Shown here piece after piece: positions 47,046 through 57,066 of a stretch of DNA of 64,000 nt; the stretch's first letter is position 1, and the number at the start of each line of letters is the position of its first letter. A program made the position numbers and the translations under genes. Source of the stretch: Molanna angustata (taxonomy: Eukaryota > Arthropoda > Insecta > Trichoptera > Molannidae); contig OY754978.1 in assembly GCA_963576475.1 (NCBI GenBank), positions 5,479,929 through 5,543,928 of the forward strand. Reading direction: 5' to 3'. The notes below the pieces were generated by a model. That model was not told the origin of the DNA. It searched no databases and saw only the letters and a program-made list of their open reading frames with translations.

Positions 47046-48259
47046 ATTATAAAAAGTAAATAATACGTTGATGTTATTGGATACAGCATATAAAAAAGAA
47101 TATCAACCCCACGAAGAATTCGTCGTGATGTAATTATGTTCTCATAATGATGTTAGCTATTCGTGTGTTTTTAACAAATCAAATTCCGTAAATGTAAAGG
47201 GTTTTGTAAACTTTTAGGCAAAATACATGTTGTACATGATTAAAAACTTTATTTGAAGCAGAAACGAAACTACGTTTAATGTTTCCCTCAAACACTATTG
47301 TAATGTACCTACCTACTAGTCTAATCTTATTTACATGGATCGTCAACAAACGGTAGCAGATTGTTTAATGTTTCTTTAAATACATGTTTTCACTTTATAT
47401 AAAAAAGTAATGCATAAAAATATTTTTTATTATTTTATTTATTAATTATTTCTTTTTCATACATCATCATAGGGCGGGTACATTCGAAACACGATGATAA
47501 AAGGAACATCAAATATTACTCCAGCTAAAAATTTACAATTTTCATAGAAAAAGTAAAGGGAACAAGCAAGCAGTAAAAAAAACATATTTATAAATAATTC
47601 TGGTTAATATTAATATGCACAAACTAATGTAAAAATTGAAAGTTTAAGAGATAAATTCAACATCAAAGTATTCATTGTAAGTGCTAAAGTTATATGGGCA
47701 AAAAGTAGAAATAAGAAAATAAGAAAAAGTAGAAATACGGAGTAATTTAAAGAAAATCCTGTAAAAAAGGATATTTTAAATATTTTTTTAGGGGAATTTA
47801 GGCTGACTTTTAAAATTGTAAGACGAAAATTCACTAGAGAAATGTTGAAAACACTTATGGTATTTTTTTATATAAATACACTGTTTAACATATTTGAGGA
47901 ACTTGATTTAAAATTGGGGTGTTTAGGTTTATATGCCCCCTTAAAAGTAGGTACTTATTTATGTTCAAAAATTTAATCCTGAATCCTAACAGGTATTTAA
48001 TATCGACAAAAGTAAGCTTTCATTCCTTTGAACATATCCATTCACCTATAGGTATATTCAATTCCCAGCAGAGGAGAAATTTATTTAAATTAATTTCTTA
48101 CGCATATATTGCTTCTCTGGGCTGGAAACACTGGTTACTGTAATTAACTCGCCACTTGCGTAGGGTGCAAGACAGAGTTTATCGTTCATTCATTCTTACG
48201 TATCTTCATACGTAGCTTAACTTCGTGGCACATTTTAAAAATTCTCACAAATAACTTTT
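47046..48259. other. Intronic DNA, no gene recognised
   Basis: AT-rich. TTTTATTTATTAATTATT at about 47440 could be a LINE tail on the - strand. Open frames at 47610-47834 and 47919-48143 lack recognisable domains. Confidence 0.4.
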
Positions 48260-48600
48260 TGTACAATTAATTTGTTTTCACCACTTTGAGTACTTAATGA
48301 TGAACTAGTTTTCGGAGCTGACCGCTCCCTCCTCAGGACAGAATGTACTAAATTATTTATCATGGATGAACGCGTGCGTTATTATGTTGGGGGTGGTGAC
48401 ACGGAAGGCGAAGGGTGGGGGTGAGATTTACTGTTATGGCGAAAGAGTGTAAAAATATTAAGCAATGGTGAATTATTTAGAAGGACCTGATTATTTATGA
48501 TGTTATCATTTCTATTAAGTGCCTTTGTAATTTCTAGAGCTTCCAAGTTGTTCCAAGATGTTATCATTTCTATTAAGTGCCTTTCTAATTTCTAGAGCGG
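48260..48600 (-). mobile_element. Penelope-like element C-terminus and terminal repeat with hammerhead-like core
   Basis: The - strand encodes ALEI.KALNRNDNII in two tandem, near-identical copies (48558-48597 and 48498-48541), resembling the 'REA.EI.K..NFNR' end of Penelope-like ORFs. Downstream on the same strand lies CTGAGGAG-GGAGC-GGTCA-GCTCC-GAAAACTAG (48336-48310), then GTGGTGAAAAC. Penelope-like elements carry hammerhead motifs at this place, so the order fits. Confidence 0.6.
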
Positions 48601-48789
48601 AAGTTCGATATAAGAATAAAAGAACATAGTGGAAACTAAAATTCAAGTAAATTTATAAAGAAACACGCTCTCGCTAGTCGCAATAATAATAACGCAAATA
48701 ACCTTTTAACTTTTATTACTCCAATAGTCTTGTATGTAAAAAAACTCAGCTCAACAGTTCCAAAAAAAGGATTTCGCTCTATGGGCCAT

Positions 48790-49075
48790 TTTTATTTAGC
48801 TTTCAAATGTAGGTTATCTTTGCGTTTGCGTATATCTCTCAACTTCATTTCCTCGTGACTGAGGGTCTTGATGTCGTGATCCTCCTGGGTACCCCGTCCC
48901 CAGGCCTCTCTGTCTCCAGCAAGGTGTGTCGCATCTCTTATAGTGGAAATGGCAGCATCCTTGACCTTGTCGACCACCCAGTCTTCTTTATGGATCGCCT
49001 TCAGCATTACTGACCTCTCAAGGCTTTCACATTCTCTCCTTGATACATGGCCACAGAATTCATTTGTGTAATAAA
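48790..49075 (-). mobile_element. LINE C-terminal remnant
   Basis: The - strand reads CGHVSRRECESLERSVMLKA, then DKVKDAAISTIRDATHLAGD, REAWGRG. It matches the 'GH..RRE..SLE......' and 'A.DRE.WR' tail of RTE-like LINEs, degraded. Confidence 0.65.
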
Positions 49076-49491
49076 TGAATAAATGAGAAAAAAATAGATT
49101 ATATACTTAAAAAATATGTATGTGATTTAAATAGGTCAAAATAAATAGTTGTCGATCCCAGATTTTCGCTGTTACACCCACAATTCCCTACCCTAACATT
49201 CGACCTTAGTTAAATGTATAAAATAACTTTCTCCTTAATATTTTCAAAATACCTACCTGACTATGTTCCCTGTCATAAGGATGGGTACACTAGTTCACAC
49301 TTTTCTAATAATATTACTGCGGTTCAGGCCTTTACTCAAAATATTTAGTTTACCCAAGTAGATTTAGTCTGTGCTTTCAATTTTGATTCGAGTATAAACC
49401 AGTTTCCATTATTATTTAATTTTTCGAAATACTTTCTCGGAAACCATTTCATTTTATTATCTTTCTTTACTCTACACCTCTCTAAGTAGAT

Positions 49492-50340
49492 AATATGTCC
49501 TTTCTGATTCGTTTCAGAGTACGAAAACGTCTATAACCTAGGGCGACCGAGGATAAAAGGATTTTATCCGCGTGGTGTGACTTAATGAGTCTCGTATAAA
49601 TGCAGTCAACATTTTGACATTTATCATATAATTGAATTCAGACGGATAAATTTAGACGAATCAGAATAGGACATAATCATCGCACGGTCGTAAATGCAGT
49701 GCCGTTGTAGGTACCCACTTACAATACATTGATTTTTATGTGACCCCTTCAGTGACGATGTGGCTATATTTTCATTATTTTGTATTCATGCAGTTATATA
49801 TATATATTTTTTTTTTCTCTTATGTTACTTTATATTTTCATATTTACATGTTTTCTATGAATGCGTGTACGTGTTCTATGTGAAGTACTAATATATAATA
49901 GTCTGTAATTGGCTCAATTTATATGTAATTGTTTTATATAAAAAAAAATATACAGCTGTTGACTATTTATAAAAATAAATAAAATAAAATAAATAAATAA
50001 TAGTCTGAATTTTAATATATGAGAAATGTTCTAAAAGTTGACTGCATTTATACGTGACATATTACGTCACTCCGCGCGGATAAAATCCTTTTATACATGG
50101 TCGCCCGTTGATTTAGACGTTTCAAACAAATCAGAATAGGACATATTATGTCCAATTCTGATTAAATTTATCCGTCTAAACTTATCCGTCTGATTTTTAG
50201 TACGTGAGAAATGTAAAAAAGTGCTTACATTTATACGGTACTCATTACGTCACAGCGCGCGTATAAAATCCTTTTATCCACGGTCGCCCGTTGGTAACAG
50301 ACGCTTTCGTACTCTGAAACGAATCAGAATAGGACATATT
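49492..50340. mobile_element. DNA element with TIRs of about 70 bp or more
   Basis: AATATGTCCTTTCTGATTCG and TTTCAGAGTACGAAAACGTC (49492-49530) are matched inverted by GACGCTTTCGTACTCTGAAA and CGAATCAGAATAGGACATAT (50300-50338). The inverted similarity continues through the GGCGACC / GGTCGCC and GGATTTTATCCGCG blocks. A second copy of the right end (50085-50160) lies inside, so it is a composite. A LINE tail sits at 49965-50000. Confidence 0.65.
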
Positions 50341-51239
50341 ATATTATAATATTAAATTTATTAGTGAAGTGTTCTGATGAATGGAATGTCCTTTTTACAT
50401 TTTTATATGCATGACGTTTTAAAAACTTGAGCTGATGAATTATTTATTGTCCAAGGTATTTTGTTCATCTGTGTCATTTTTTCATCTATTGTAAATACTT
50501 TTTTTCGTAGGAAATATTCGGACGATTGTCTTGGTCCTCCTTGGTCCTTGGTCCAGACGATGGTCTTGGTTTTTTATTTTTCAAAAAAATCATAACGAGT
50601 AGTTAAAAAGGTTAATGTACCTTTAAAATTGTGTGTCTTATTAATAAACTTAACTAATTATCTCTTTGAAGTTCATTTTTAGATTGAAATAAACTTGCAT
50701 CCATGCAAAGAGTAGTTAGCAATTGCCGAGAAACCGGAGGGAAATCCGAACAATTTCGTCGGCTGATCGGTTACTATCGGGCGTCATATGATTTCGGCTT
50801 TAGCAGTGTTTCACTCTCTCTTTTACAAACTTTTCTCTCTCTTTTACATACGAACTCTCTTTCTTTTACATACATTTGGTTCGTTAGGACGAGTTTTACC
50901 GACGCCGCGCCGTCCGAGCATGCTTTTTTGTACGCGAAGTGACCTCGAATAAATGGCGAGTTGATGTCGAATGCTTATTTTGTACGATCTAACCTTCATC
51001 ATATGGCGAATTTATTCCTAAATGATTTTTTTGCAACTAACCAGTGTCACAAGCTGAGATTATCGTCTTGAAAAATATTTTTAAGAGAAAGCAGGACGCC
51101 AGTTTGTCAACCTATAGGAACTTATTAGCTACTCTTCGTGTTTTTGTTCACATAATGTTTCGAAAAGAAGTCGATTATTGACCCATTATGAATATCGGGT
51201 GGTGATGTTGGTAACAAAAAATGGTTATATTTACATTCC
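50341..51239. other. Intronic DNA, no gene recognised
   Basis: CT-rich repeat 'CTCTCTCTTTTACA' recurs three times at 50810-50875. The frame at 50703-50942 crosses it and has no domain. Confidence 0.4.
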
Positions 51240-51690
51240 TTCTTATATAAACATATTAAATAATTCCTCAAATTCCTTTTTGGTGTCAAAATATATTATT
51301 AAAATCGGCAGTCCATTGCTCTTTAGCCATAACATTTGCCAAGGTCTGTTTATTTCTAATGTATTATGGTAGGCCTCCAAACTTTTCAATGGGTACAACA
51401 ATATCCACAGAGTGGATAGGCATTATTTGTCGGTGAACTTGGGGCGAGAATAGAGCTTATTGACTCGCGAACTACGATGGATGTTTCAAAGTTTCCATTG
51501 AAGATCTCGGCTCGAAGGACCACCTACAATATCTCCTGGGCTTGTTAACTTTCTACTACAATCTCAAACATTTAATTATAGCGCTTGTATAATATTCATT
51601 GTCACTTGGTAATCTTTCAATAATGCTTCCATTAATCTTTGGAAAGTAATGGGTGCTGTTCTCATTCCACTACCACCAGTTTAGTTTTGA
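51240..51690 (-). mobile_element. Ty3/gypsy pol remnant (probable)
   Basis: The - strand reads GMRTAPITFQRLMEALLKDY followed by decayed sequence with LYSRPKFTDK and FDTKKEFEEL. 'RTAPITFQRLM' is the reverse-transcriptase signature of gypsy-type LTR retrotransposons. Stops interrupt all frames and no LTRs were seen. Confidence 0.5.
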
Positions 51691-52101
51691 GATGCGTACG
51701 AAAAACTTTATGGAATACATTAAGTGCAGCATCACTTGTTAAAGAACGTAACGATTACAGTAAAATGGAATATGTCACAACACGGATTACCTTAGTTTAC
51801 TTGCTTTTAGCGTACATTTTCAAAAGTATACCTATAATTCAAATTAGTATTATAAATTTTAACTTATTTAAAAAAAATGTGTCAAATGGGAGCTGTTTTG
51901 TCAAGTGCCAAAAAGACAAAAAAATGCAATCAAATATAATATTTCACTAAACAGAATGACAATTTTTTTAAACAGTACTAATAACATAGTTCACAGTTTT
52001 GAAAGATGGAGTTGACGCAAGTACACCATCCAAAAAATCAAAAGATGAAAAAAGTCGATTTTTCATTTGTGCGTTTTCTTTAACTTCTTCCCTTTTTTCA
52101 G

Positions 52102-52238
52102 ATCAAAGTATGCTGTACTGAATAATCGTCATGCATACTTTCTTCTGGTTGATAACGGAACTGGGGGAAGGTACGGAGCTGAGATTCTCTTAAGAAGAAA
52201 GTTGGAGAAGTTTATCGCCGCACAAAAACTGCATCCTT
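52102..52238 (+). CDS. Trpm: TRPM cation channel, coding exon 3 of 5 visible
   Basis: 137-nt exon after acceptor TTCCCTTTTTTCAG and before the strong donor GTAAGT. Phase 2 entry completes an arginine (AG|A), then [40 protein letters not shown] and QKLHP, ending in phase 1. The 'H..FLLVD(N/D)GT.G.YG.E..LRR.LEK' block is the TRPM SLOG-like core. The reading frame agrees with both neighbouring exons, so no exon is missing between them. Confidence 0.95.
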
Positions 52239-52736
52239 GTAAGTAAATGTCATCCAATTTCCATCCAACATTTTTGTTGAATTCATTTATTGTGAAAGAG
52301 TTTGAAAATGAACTTGTTACTTTTTTCTTGTTTTATTCCAACACGGGATCATTATCATTGAAGTAAACCGTCTTGTATTCTAATGTAATAGATTCTTCAT
52401 AAATTTAATAAACCGGCCGGGTTTTGTAACGATCACTTTTCGTCGTTTGCTCTGTTTTGTCCGTATATTGAGTTCTTCCAAAAACCAACACATTTTAACA
52501 TTCTGCAAATATAAAGGTAGTGGTATCTTTACCTACATAAAACAAAAAAACCAACTTCATTTTTCAACACATTCTGGTATGAAAAATATATTTTCAATTG
52601 ACCGAAAAAAGATAGTATGGAAAGAGGGCCAGGAAGAGGGGACGAAGAATAATGCTTTAAAAAATTACAATTGGTACTTAAATTGATTTAAAAATTATCC
52701 ATGGAGATGCAGTATTAAAAAAATAAGAATATCCTT

Positions 52737-53460
52737 ATAACATACATACATACCATCACGCCATGTCCCTTACGGGGTAAGCATAGAGAACCGAGCGCCA
52801 TACTCCTCTATTTTTGCACACATTTCTTGCTTCCTTTACATCCATGCATCGTCTCATACATGATCGTGGATTGTTCTAACTTCTGATGTTTCCTTCTTTC
52901 AAAATATCGTTCACACGGTCATGCCATCCCTTTCTGGGGCGACCCCTGCTATTCACTCAATCTCTTACATCCATGTTTATTTTTTTTATCAGTCGTTCAT
53001 CGTTCATTCTTTCAATATGTCCAAACCACCTCAAGGCATTCACTTTCATTTTACATAATATATAATATCCTTCTTTTTCTTGCATTCTCTCTTCTTATGT
53101 CCTCATTTTTTATTCTGTCATATATCGTTCTATTGCATACTCTTCTTAGGCTGTGTTTCTTGAACAAAAGTATCAGTAATAGTATAGTTAAAATACTTTG
53201 ATTTCATAAAATTGTTCGATACTTTTGGTAGTTTCGTTGAAATCTAATGTCGTCAAACAACACAATTTTGAACAATTTTATGAAATCAAAGTATTTTAAC
53301 TATACTATTACTGATACTTTTGTTGTAACAACCCAACCTTTTAGTGATCTAATTTCTACAGCAATTATTCTACTTTCATGTGTCTTTTACCAGATCCACG
53401 TTTCACCGGCATACGTCAAAGTATGCACTATAATTCCATTGTGTACTGCAATTTTGGCTT
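52737..53460 (-). mobile_element. LINE C-terminus (30671 family), split by a hairpin element
   Basis: The reverse of ACCATCACGCCATGTCCCTT, GGTCATGCCATCCCTTTCTG, AATATGTCCAAACCACCTCA and GTTTCACCGGCATACGTCA aligns along the intact copy at 30671-31490. Alignment stops at about 53150 (TCTTCTTAG) and resumes at about 53340 (GTGATCTAATTTCTACAGCA). Many stops; (ATAC)n tail at 52740. Confidence 0.85.
53150..53338. mobile_element. Foldback element with perfect 54-bp arms
   Basis: Arms 53164-53217 and 53270-53323 are perfect complements around a 52-base centre. The element sits inside a LINE whose two halves flank it. No coding capacity. The lack of arm mismatches implies a recent origin. Confidence 0.85.
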
Positions 53461-53612
53461 ACTTTGAGATGCTCATCCTTATACATTCCCTAGATTATGC
53501 ATATACATTTGTACCTACTATAAGTGAACGAACTTGGTCGTGGCAGGATTCAAACTAGCGACCACTGTATAACTAGCCCAGAGAGCTAACCGCTCTGCCA
53601 CCATCCATCTGA
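53456..53612 (-). mobile_element. SINE-1 copy
   Basis: AGTGAACGAACTTGGTCGTG, GCAGGATTCAAACTAGCGAC, AGCTAACCGCTCTGCCACCA; the A box is intact and the B box mutated (GTTTGAATCC). It starts where the LINE remnant ends. Confidence 0.8.
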
Positions 53613-53732
53613 ATTTTTGATTATTAAACTTTTACATTTTTTGCGTAAATTTGGAAAATTTCATTGTTCTCAATTGGTTTTATTTAATATAGTTTAAATA
53701 CTCGGCGGATATTTTGTGGTTGTTCATATTAA

Positions 53733-53882
53733 CCGTTTTGGCATGTGAATTTTGCTCTAAACCACTATATTTTGAGTCACTATGCGACATGTTTCGGCAG
53801 TGCTGTCCTGCCATCGACCGGCTATGTCGCATAGTGACTCAAAATATAGTGGTTTAGGGCAAAATTCACATGCCAAAATGGT
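53733..53882. repeat. Long hairpin element with structured tip
   Basis: Arms 53733-53790 and 53824-53882 pair almost perfectly (CCGTTTTGGCATGTGAATTT ... AAATTCACATGCCAAAATGG). On the - strand the tip reads GGTCGAT-GGCAG-GACAGCA-CTGCC-GAAAC, a mutated version of the CTGANGA/GAAA core seen in the Penelope-like copies. Confidence 0.75.
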
Positions 53883-53883
53883 T

Positions 53884-54262
53884 TTATTTATTTTATTTTA
53901 TTTATTTATTAAACATCTTGTTTTTTAACAATATTACAAATACATTTTAAAAAATACATAATTATATAGTATGGTAAAATTATTGCATTACCTCATCAAA
54001 AGATTAAAACCTTGTGCTTGATGGGGGAATCATTCGAGATTAGATAATAGTTACAATTAATACATAGTTATACAACGATTAAATAATGAAAAAAACAAAT
54101 ATACATAAAAAAACAATAGAAATACGGTAAAGTCGAAACAATTTTGGTCATATGAATACATACATACAGCAGTTTAGATTGTGAAATGTTTTTTCAGTCT
54201 TTCTTTGAACCTTTTGAAATCATTTATCTGTTTTATTTCATCTGGGAGGCAATTGAAATGCT
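53884..54262 (-). mobile_element. LINE C-terminus and 3' UTR (Jockey-like)
   Basis: The - strand reads HFNCLPDEIKQINDFKRFKE, RLKKHF, stop, then an AT-rich 3' UTR ending AATAAATAAATAAAATAAAA at 53884-53910. 'LP.EI.....FK.F...LK' is the standard Jockey-like end. Confidence 0.75.
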
Positions 54263-54652
54263 TTATTCCCATATAAATTTAATTGTATTACATTTGTCTA
54301 GTACTAGTATTGCATTTATGAATTTAAAATCGCCACGGAATCGTAGTGACATATTTTTTTCAAATTTTTACAATACATTACCATTAAAAATTTGCAAAAT
54401 TGTTTTTATAAATTTCTTCTCTCTTAGGTACTTTGAATGTATCAAAAAGTGATATTGTGGGAAATGCACGTTTTTTCTTTAGTATTATCTTTATTATTAA
54501 TGTTTGTACAACTTTAAGTGTATCATTTGTGCTTGATTAAGACAATCTAATAAAAAATGTTTTGTATAGATAAATAGTTCCGCTTAGTGTATTAGATGTT
54601 ATTTTATAATGACCGCAATATGATCAATTCTCCAATCTTTCTGATTTACTAG

Positions 54653-54809
54653 ATACACATTCCTCCACTCCCGTGGTATGTCTGGTGATAGAAGGAGGTA
54701 CCCACACGGTAAGGGCTGTCTTGGAGTACGTCACAGACAGCCCTCCTGTTCCAGTTGTCGTGTGCGACGGTAGCGGAAGAGCTGCTGACCTCATCGCATT
54801 TGTCCACAA
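54653..54809 (+). CDS. Trpm: TRPM cation channel, coding exon 4 of 5 visible
   Basis: 157-nt exon after acceptor TTTCTGATTTACTAG; the donor is a less usual GTTAGT. It reads [52 protein letters not shown]. 'PVV.L..EGG', 'VLEY....PPVPVVVC(D/E)G(S/T)GRAADL' are among the most conserved TRPM segments. Entry is phase 1 and exit phase 2 (AA|G lysine). The introns on either side are short for this gene (2,414 and 2,091 bp). Confidence 0.95.
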
Positions 54810-55239
54810 GTTAGTACAAATCTTTATTTATTTTCGACTTAACAAAAGCTGTTTGTTATTTTTTTTTAATAAATGTTCTATTGAAAACCAATCCTCTAAC
54901 GTATGTACAAAGTACGAGTTTGTATATGTATTAATTGCCATATTTCAGAAAATGCAGAAAACATTTTATAAATATCTCTTTAACAATAGAGGAATATTTC
55001 ATACGAATTTGAGACTACTTGTTTAGTGATACTTTCAGATCTCTCAAAGGACCGTGCATTTTGCTAATCTTTTTTCGCAAAGAATTTTTTTAATTCATCT
55101 GAAACATTTTTGCTACTTGTATAACGAAATTGTATGCTGTACAACATATCAGATGAAATATTTATTTCTTGGGTAAATGATTTTGAAAAAGTTTGTTTTT
55201 AAACATATGTTTGTTGAGGTAATGATTGTGAGTACAGAA

Positions 55240-55395
55240 AGTTGAGATTGTGTACATATTTAGTGTGGAACGGGAACAAAAATTGTAAACTGCTAGCCTC
55301 AGAACAGGATTTCCTAGTTAAGCAGTAATCTACTTATTATTGTCATTATAAATATGGTGTGATAAATGGTAAATAAAAATAAATAAATAATAAAC
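55240..55395 (+). mobile_element. LINE 3' UTR fragment
   Basis: CCTCAGAACAGG ... AGTTAAGCAG and a tail AAATAAAAATAAATAAATAA (55373-55392), resembling 12650-12700 in reverse. Confidence 0.45.
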
Positions 55396-55486
55396 ATTAA
55401 TGAACATCGAATATTTTTTTTAAATGAATATACGCAGATGTCAATAGTAATAATGTCCTATTTTCAAGTGATCTATAACTCATTAT

Positions 55487-55900
55487 TCAAATAAACTTAC
55501 AAAAATTGCATTGATAAGTGAACTCAATAAGAAGGCTTGTTAATTTTGTCGACGGATAATTCGTGGTGAAACTCCATTATACTAGGTATAAATGAAAACA
55601 CTAATTAGTTTTAGTTTCACTATATAATTTTAGCACTCTGACGATGATCTTCAGATCGATACCGGTCAGTGCCAGTGTTAAAATTATATAGTGAAACTAA
55701 AACTAATTAGTGTTTTCATTTATACCTAGTCAATAAGAAGGCATAATTGGTGAACGTTGCGCAAGCGCATAAAGTGATGACGTTAACCAGGCGATGACAG
55801 GTCGTAAACCCTGTAGGTGCCTTGAGTTCCTGGTTCTTCTTTAATATTCCAACTCTGTCTCTATTGAGATGATAAAAAGTTTGTCAAAAAAAAATAATGA
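55487..55900 (+). repeat. REP-D copy interrupted by a Penelope-like insertion
   Basis: REP-D core GCATAATTGGTGAACGTTGC, GCAAGCGCATAAAGTGATGA, CAGGTCGTAAACCCTGTAGG. Between 55537 and 55730 it is split by a 194-bp insert with a 12-bp duplication. Confidence 0.8.
55537..55730 (+). mobile_element. Short Penelope-like hairpin insertion with hammerhead-like core
   Basis: CAATAAGAAGGC flanks the insert at 55525-55536 and 55731-55742. The insert begins with GTGGTGAAACTCC-type sequence, then arms 55580-55632 and 55677-55730 that pair along their length. The tip carries GCACT-CTGACGA-T-GATC-TTCA-GATC-GATAC-CGGTC-AGTGC (55633-55672). No coding sequence. Confidence 0.7.
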
Positions 55901-56039
55901 ACATAATATTATCATAAACAATTAAGAAAAATATCCGTTTTTTTAAGAGAATTTATGCATCACCGTGTTATTATCGCCTTGATAAGTTTTCAACAATTTA
56001 AATATTTTTATTTACATTTATTTCTCTATGATACCTTAT

Positions 56040-56848
56040 AATAATTTTGTGGAATCCGCTTGTGACTTCTCTATCGTGCACTTCCCCCTTCCCTTATTAT
56101 AACTTCTGATCCGCTCAATACAGAGAGCTTAAAATTTCCCAAAATATAGAAAATTATAGGCCTACAGAAATTTTATACACAGACTTTTGAATTTTTTTTT
56201 CAATCAGGGGTTATCAACTTTTGAATTTTTACTTTATTTTTCCATATATCTCAAAAACCATATAAGCTAGAACGCTGAAAATTGGTATAAATATAAACAA
56301 GTACTAAATCTCAAATTGGTCTTTTTAAAAAAAGTTCTTCAAATATTTTTTATTTGGAAAAGTTTTTTTATGATAAATTTATGTGTTTAACTGCCTATAT
56401 TTCCAAAGTTTTCAAAAATATCGAAAAAAGTCGAAACACCCCAACTAGATAATTTAATTTTCTATAAAAAATATGAACATTGTATTAAGTAGTACATCTC
56501 AAACTTTTTTTAATAATTTTTATAAATATCCAATTTAGTGACGACATCGTTTTATATAATTTGTATGGCAACGGCATATATACAATATCTAAGGTGACTT
56601 AATAGTTCGATACTTAATCTCCAAACATTCATATTAACCACCATGCTGTTTTTATATTCTGGGTAGGAAAAAAGGACTTATCTCCATACTATCCTAGCTT
56701 GTCATACATACCTATATGTTTCGTTTGAAAAACAAAATATCTTAAAATATTTAATAATTTGGATTTCTGGGTATATAGTTTGATACGTATTCATCAATTA
56801 TACATACTACAGCCATCAACAGTTGGATCTCATGTGTTACATGCAACT
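56040..56848 (+). mobile_element. HLE-A copy 4, 5'-truncated
   Basis: CTTATTATAACTTCTGATCC through AGTTGGATCTCATGTGTTAC and CATGCAACTAT, diverged from copies 1 and 3 and lacking their first 200 bp. It ends 52 bp before Trpm exon 5. Confidence 0.7.
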
Positions 56849-56900
56849 ATTATTATAGAAGCTAATAAATAAAAATAAAATAAATATTAATTCATTTTAG

Positions 56901-57048
56901 GTATGCTTCGGAGACAGGAGAACAGACAGTTCTCGAATCGATGAAGGAGTACCTACTTAACACCATCCAGAAAACTTTCGAAGTTGGAGTCCAGCAAGCA
57001 GAATGTCTTTACAGCGAATTGCTACAGTGCACGAGAAGAAAGAATTTG
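56901..57048 (+). CDS. Trpm: TRPM cation channel, coding exon 5 of 5 visible
   Basis: 148-nt exon after acceptor TTAATTCATTTTAG and before donor GTAAGT. It reads YASETGEQTVLESMKEYLLN, TIQKTFEVGVQQAECLYSEL, LQCTRRKNL and ends in phase 0. The segment matches the alpha-helical part of TRPM that follows the 'GRAADL..(F/I)HK' block. No following exon is seen to 64000, so the next intron exceeds 6.9 kb. That intron holds a complete ionotropic receptor gene on the opposite strand whose stop codon lies 18 bases past this exon. Confidence 0.93.
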
Positions 57049-57066
57049 GTAAGTCGAAAAACTATT

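Noticed and set aside
54160..54452. 88-codon + strand frame
   Set aside because: Partly antisense to the Jockey-like LINE end; no recognisable domain.
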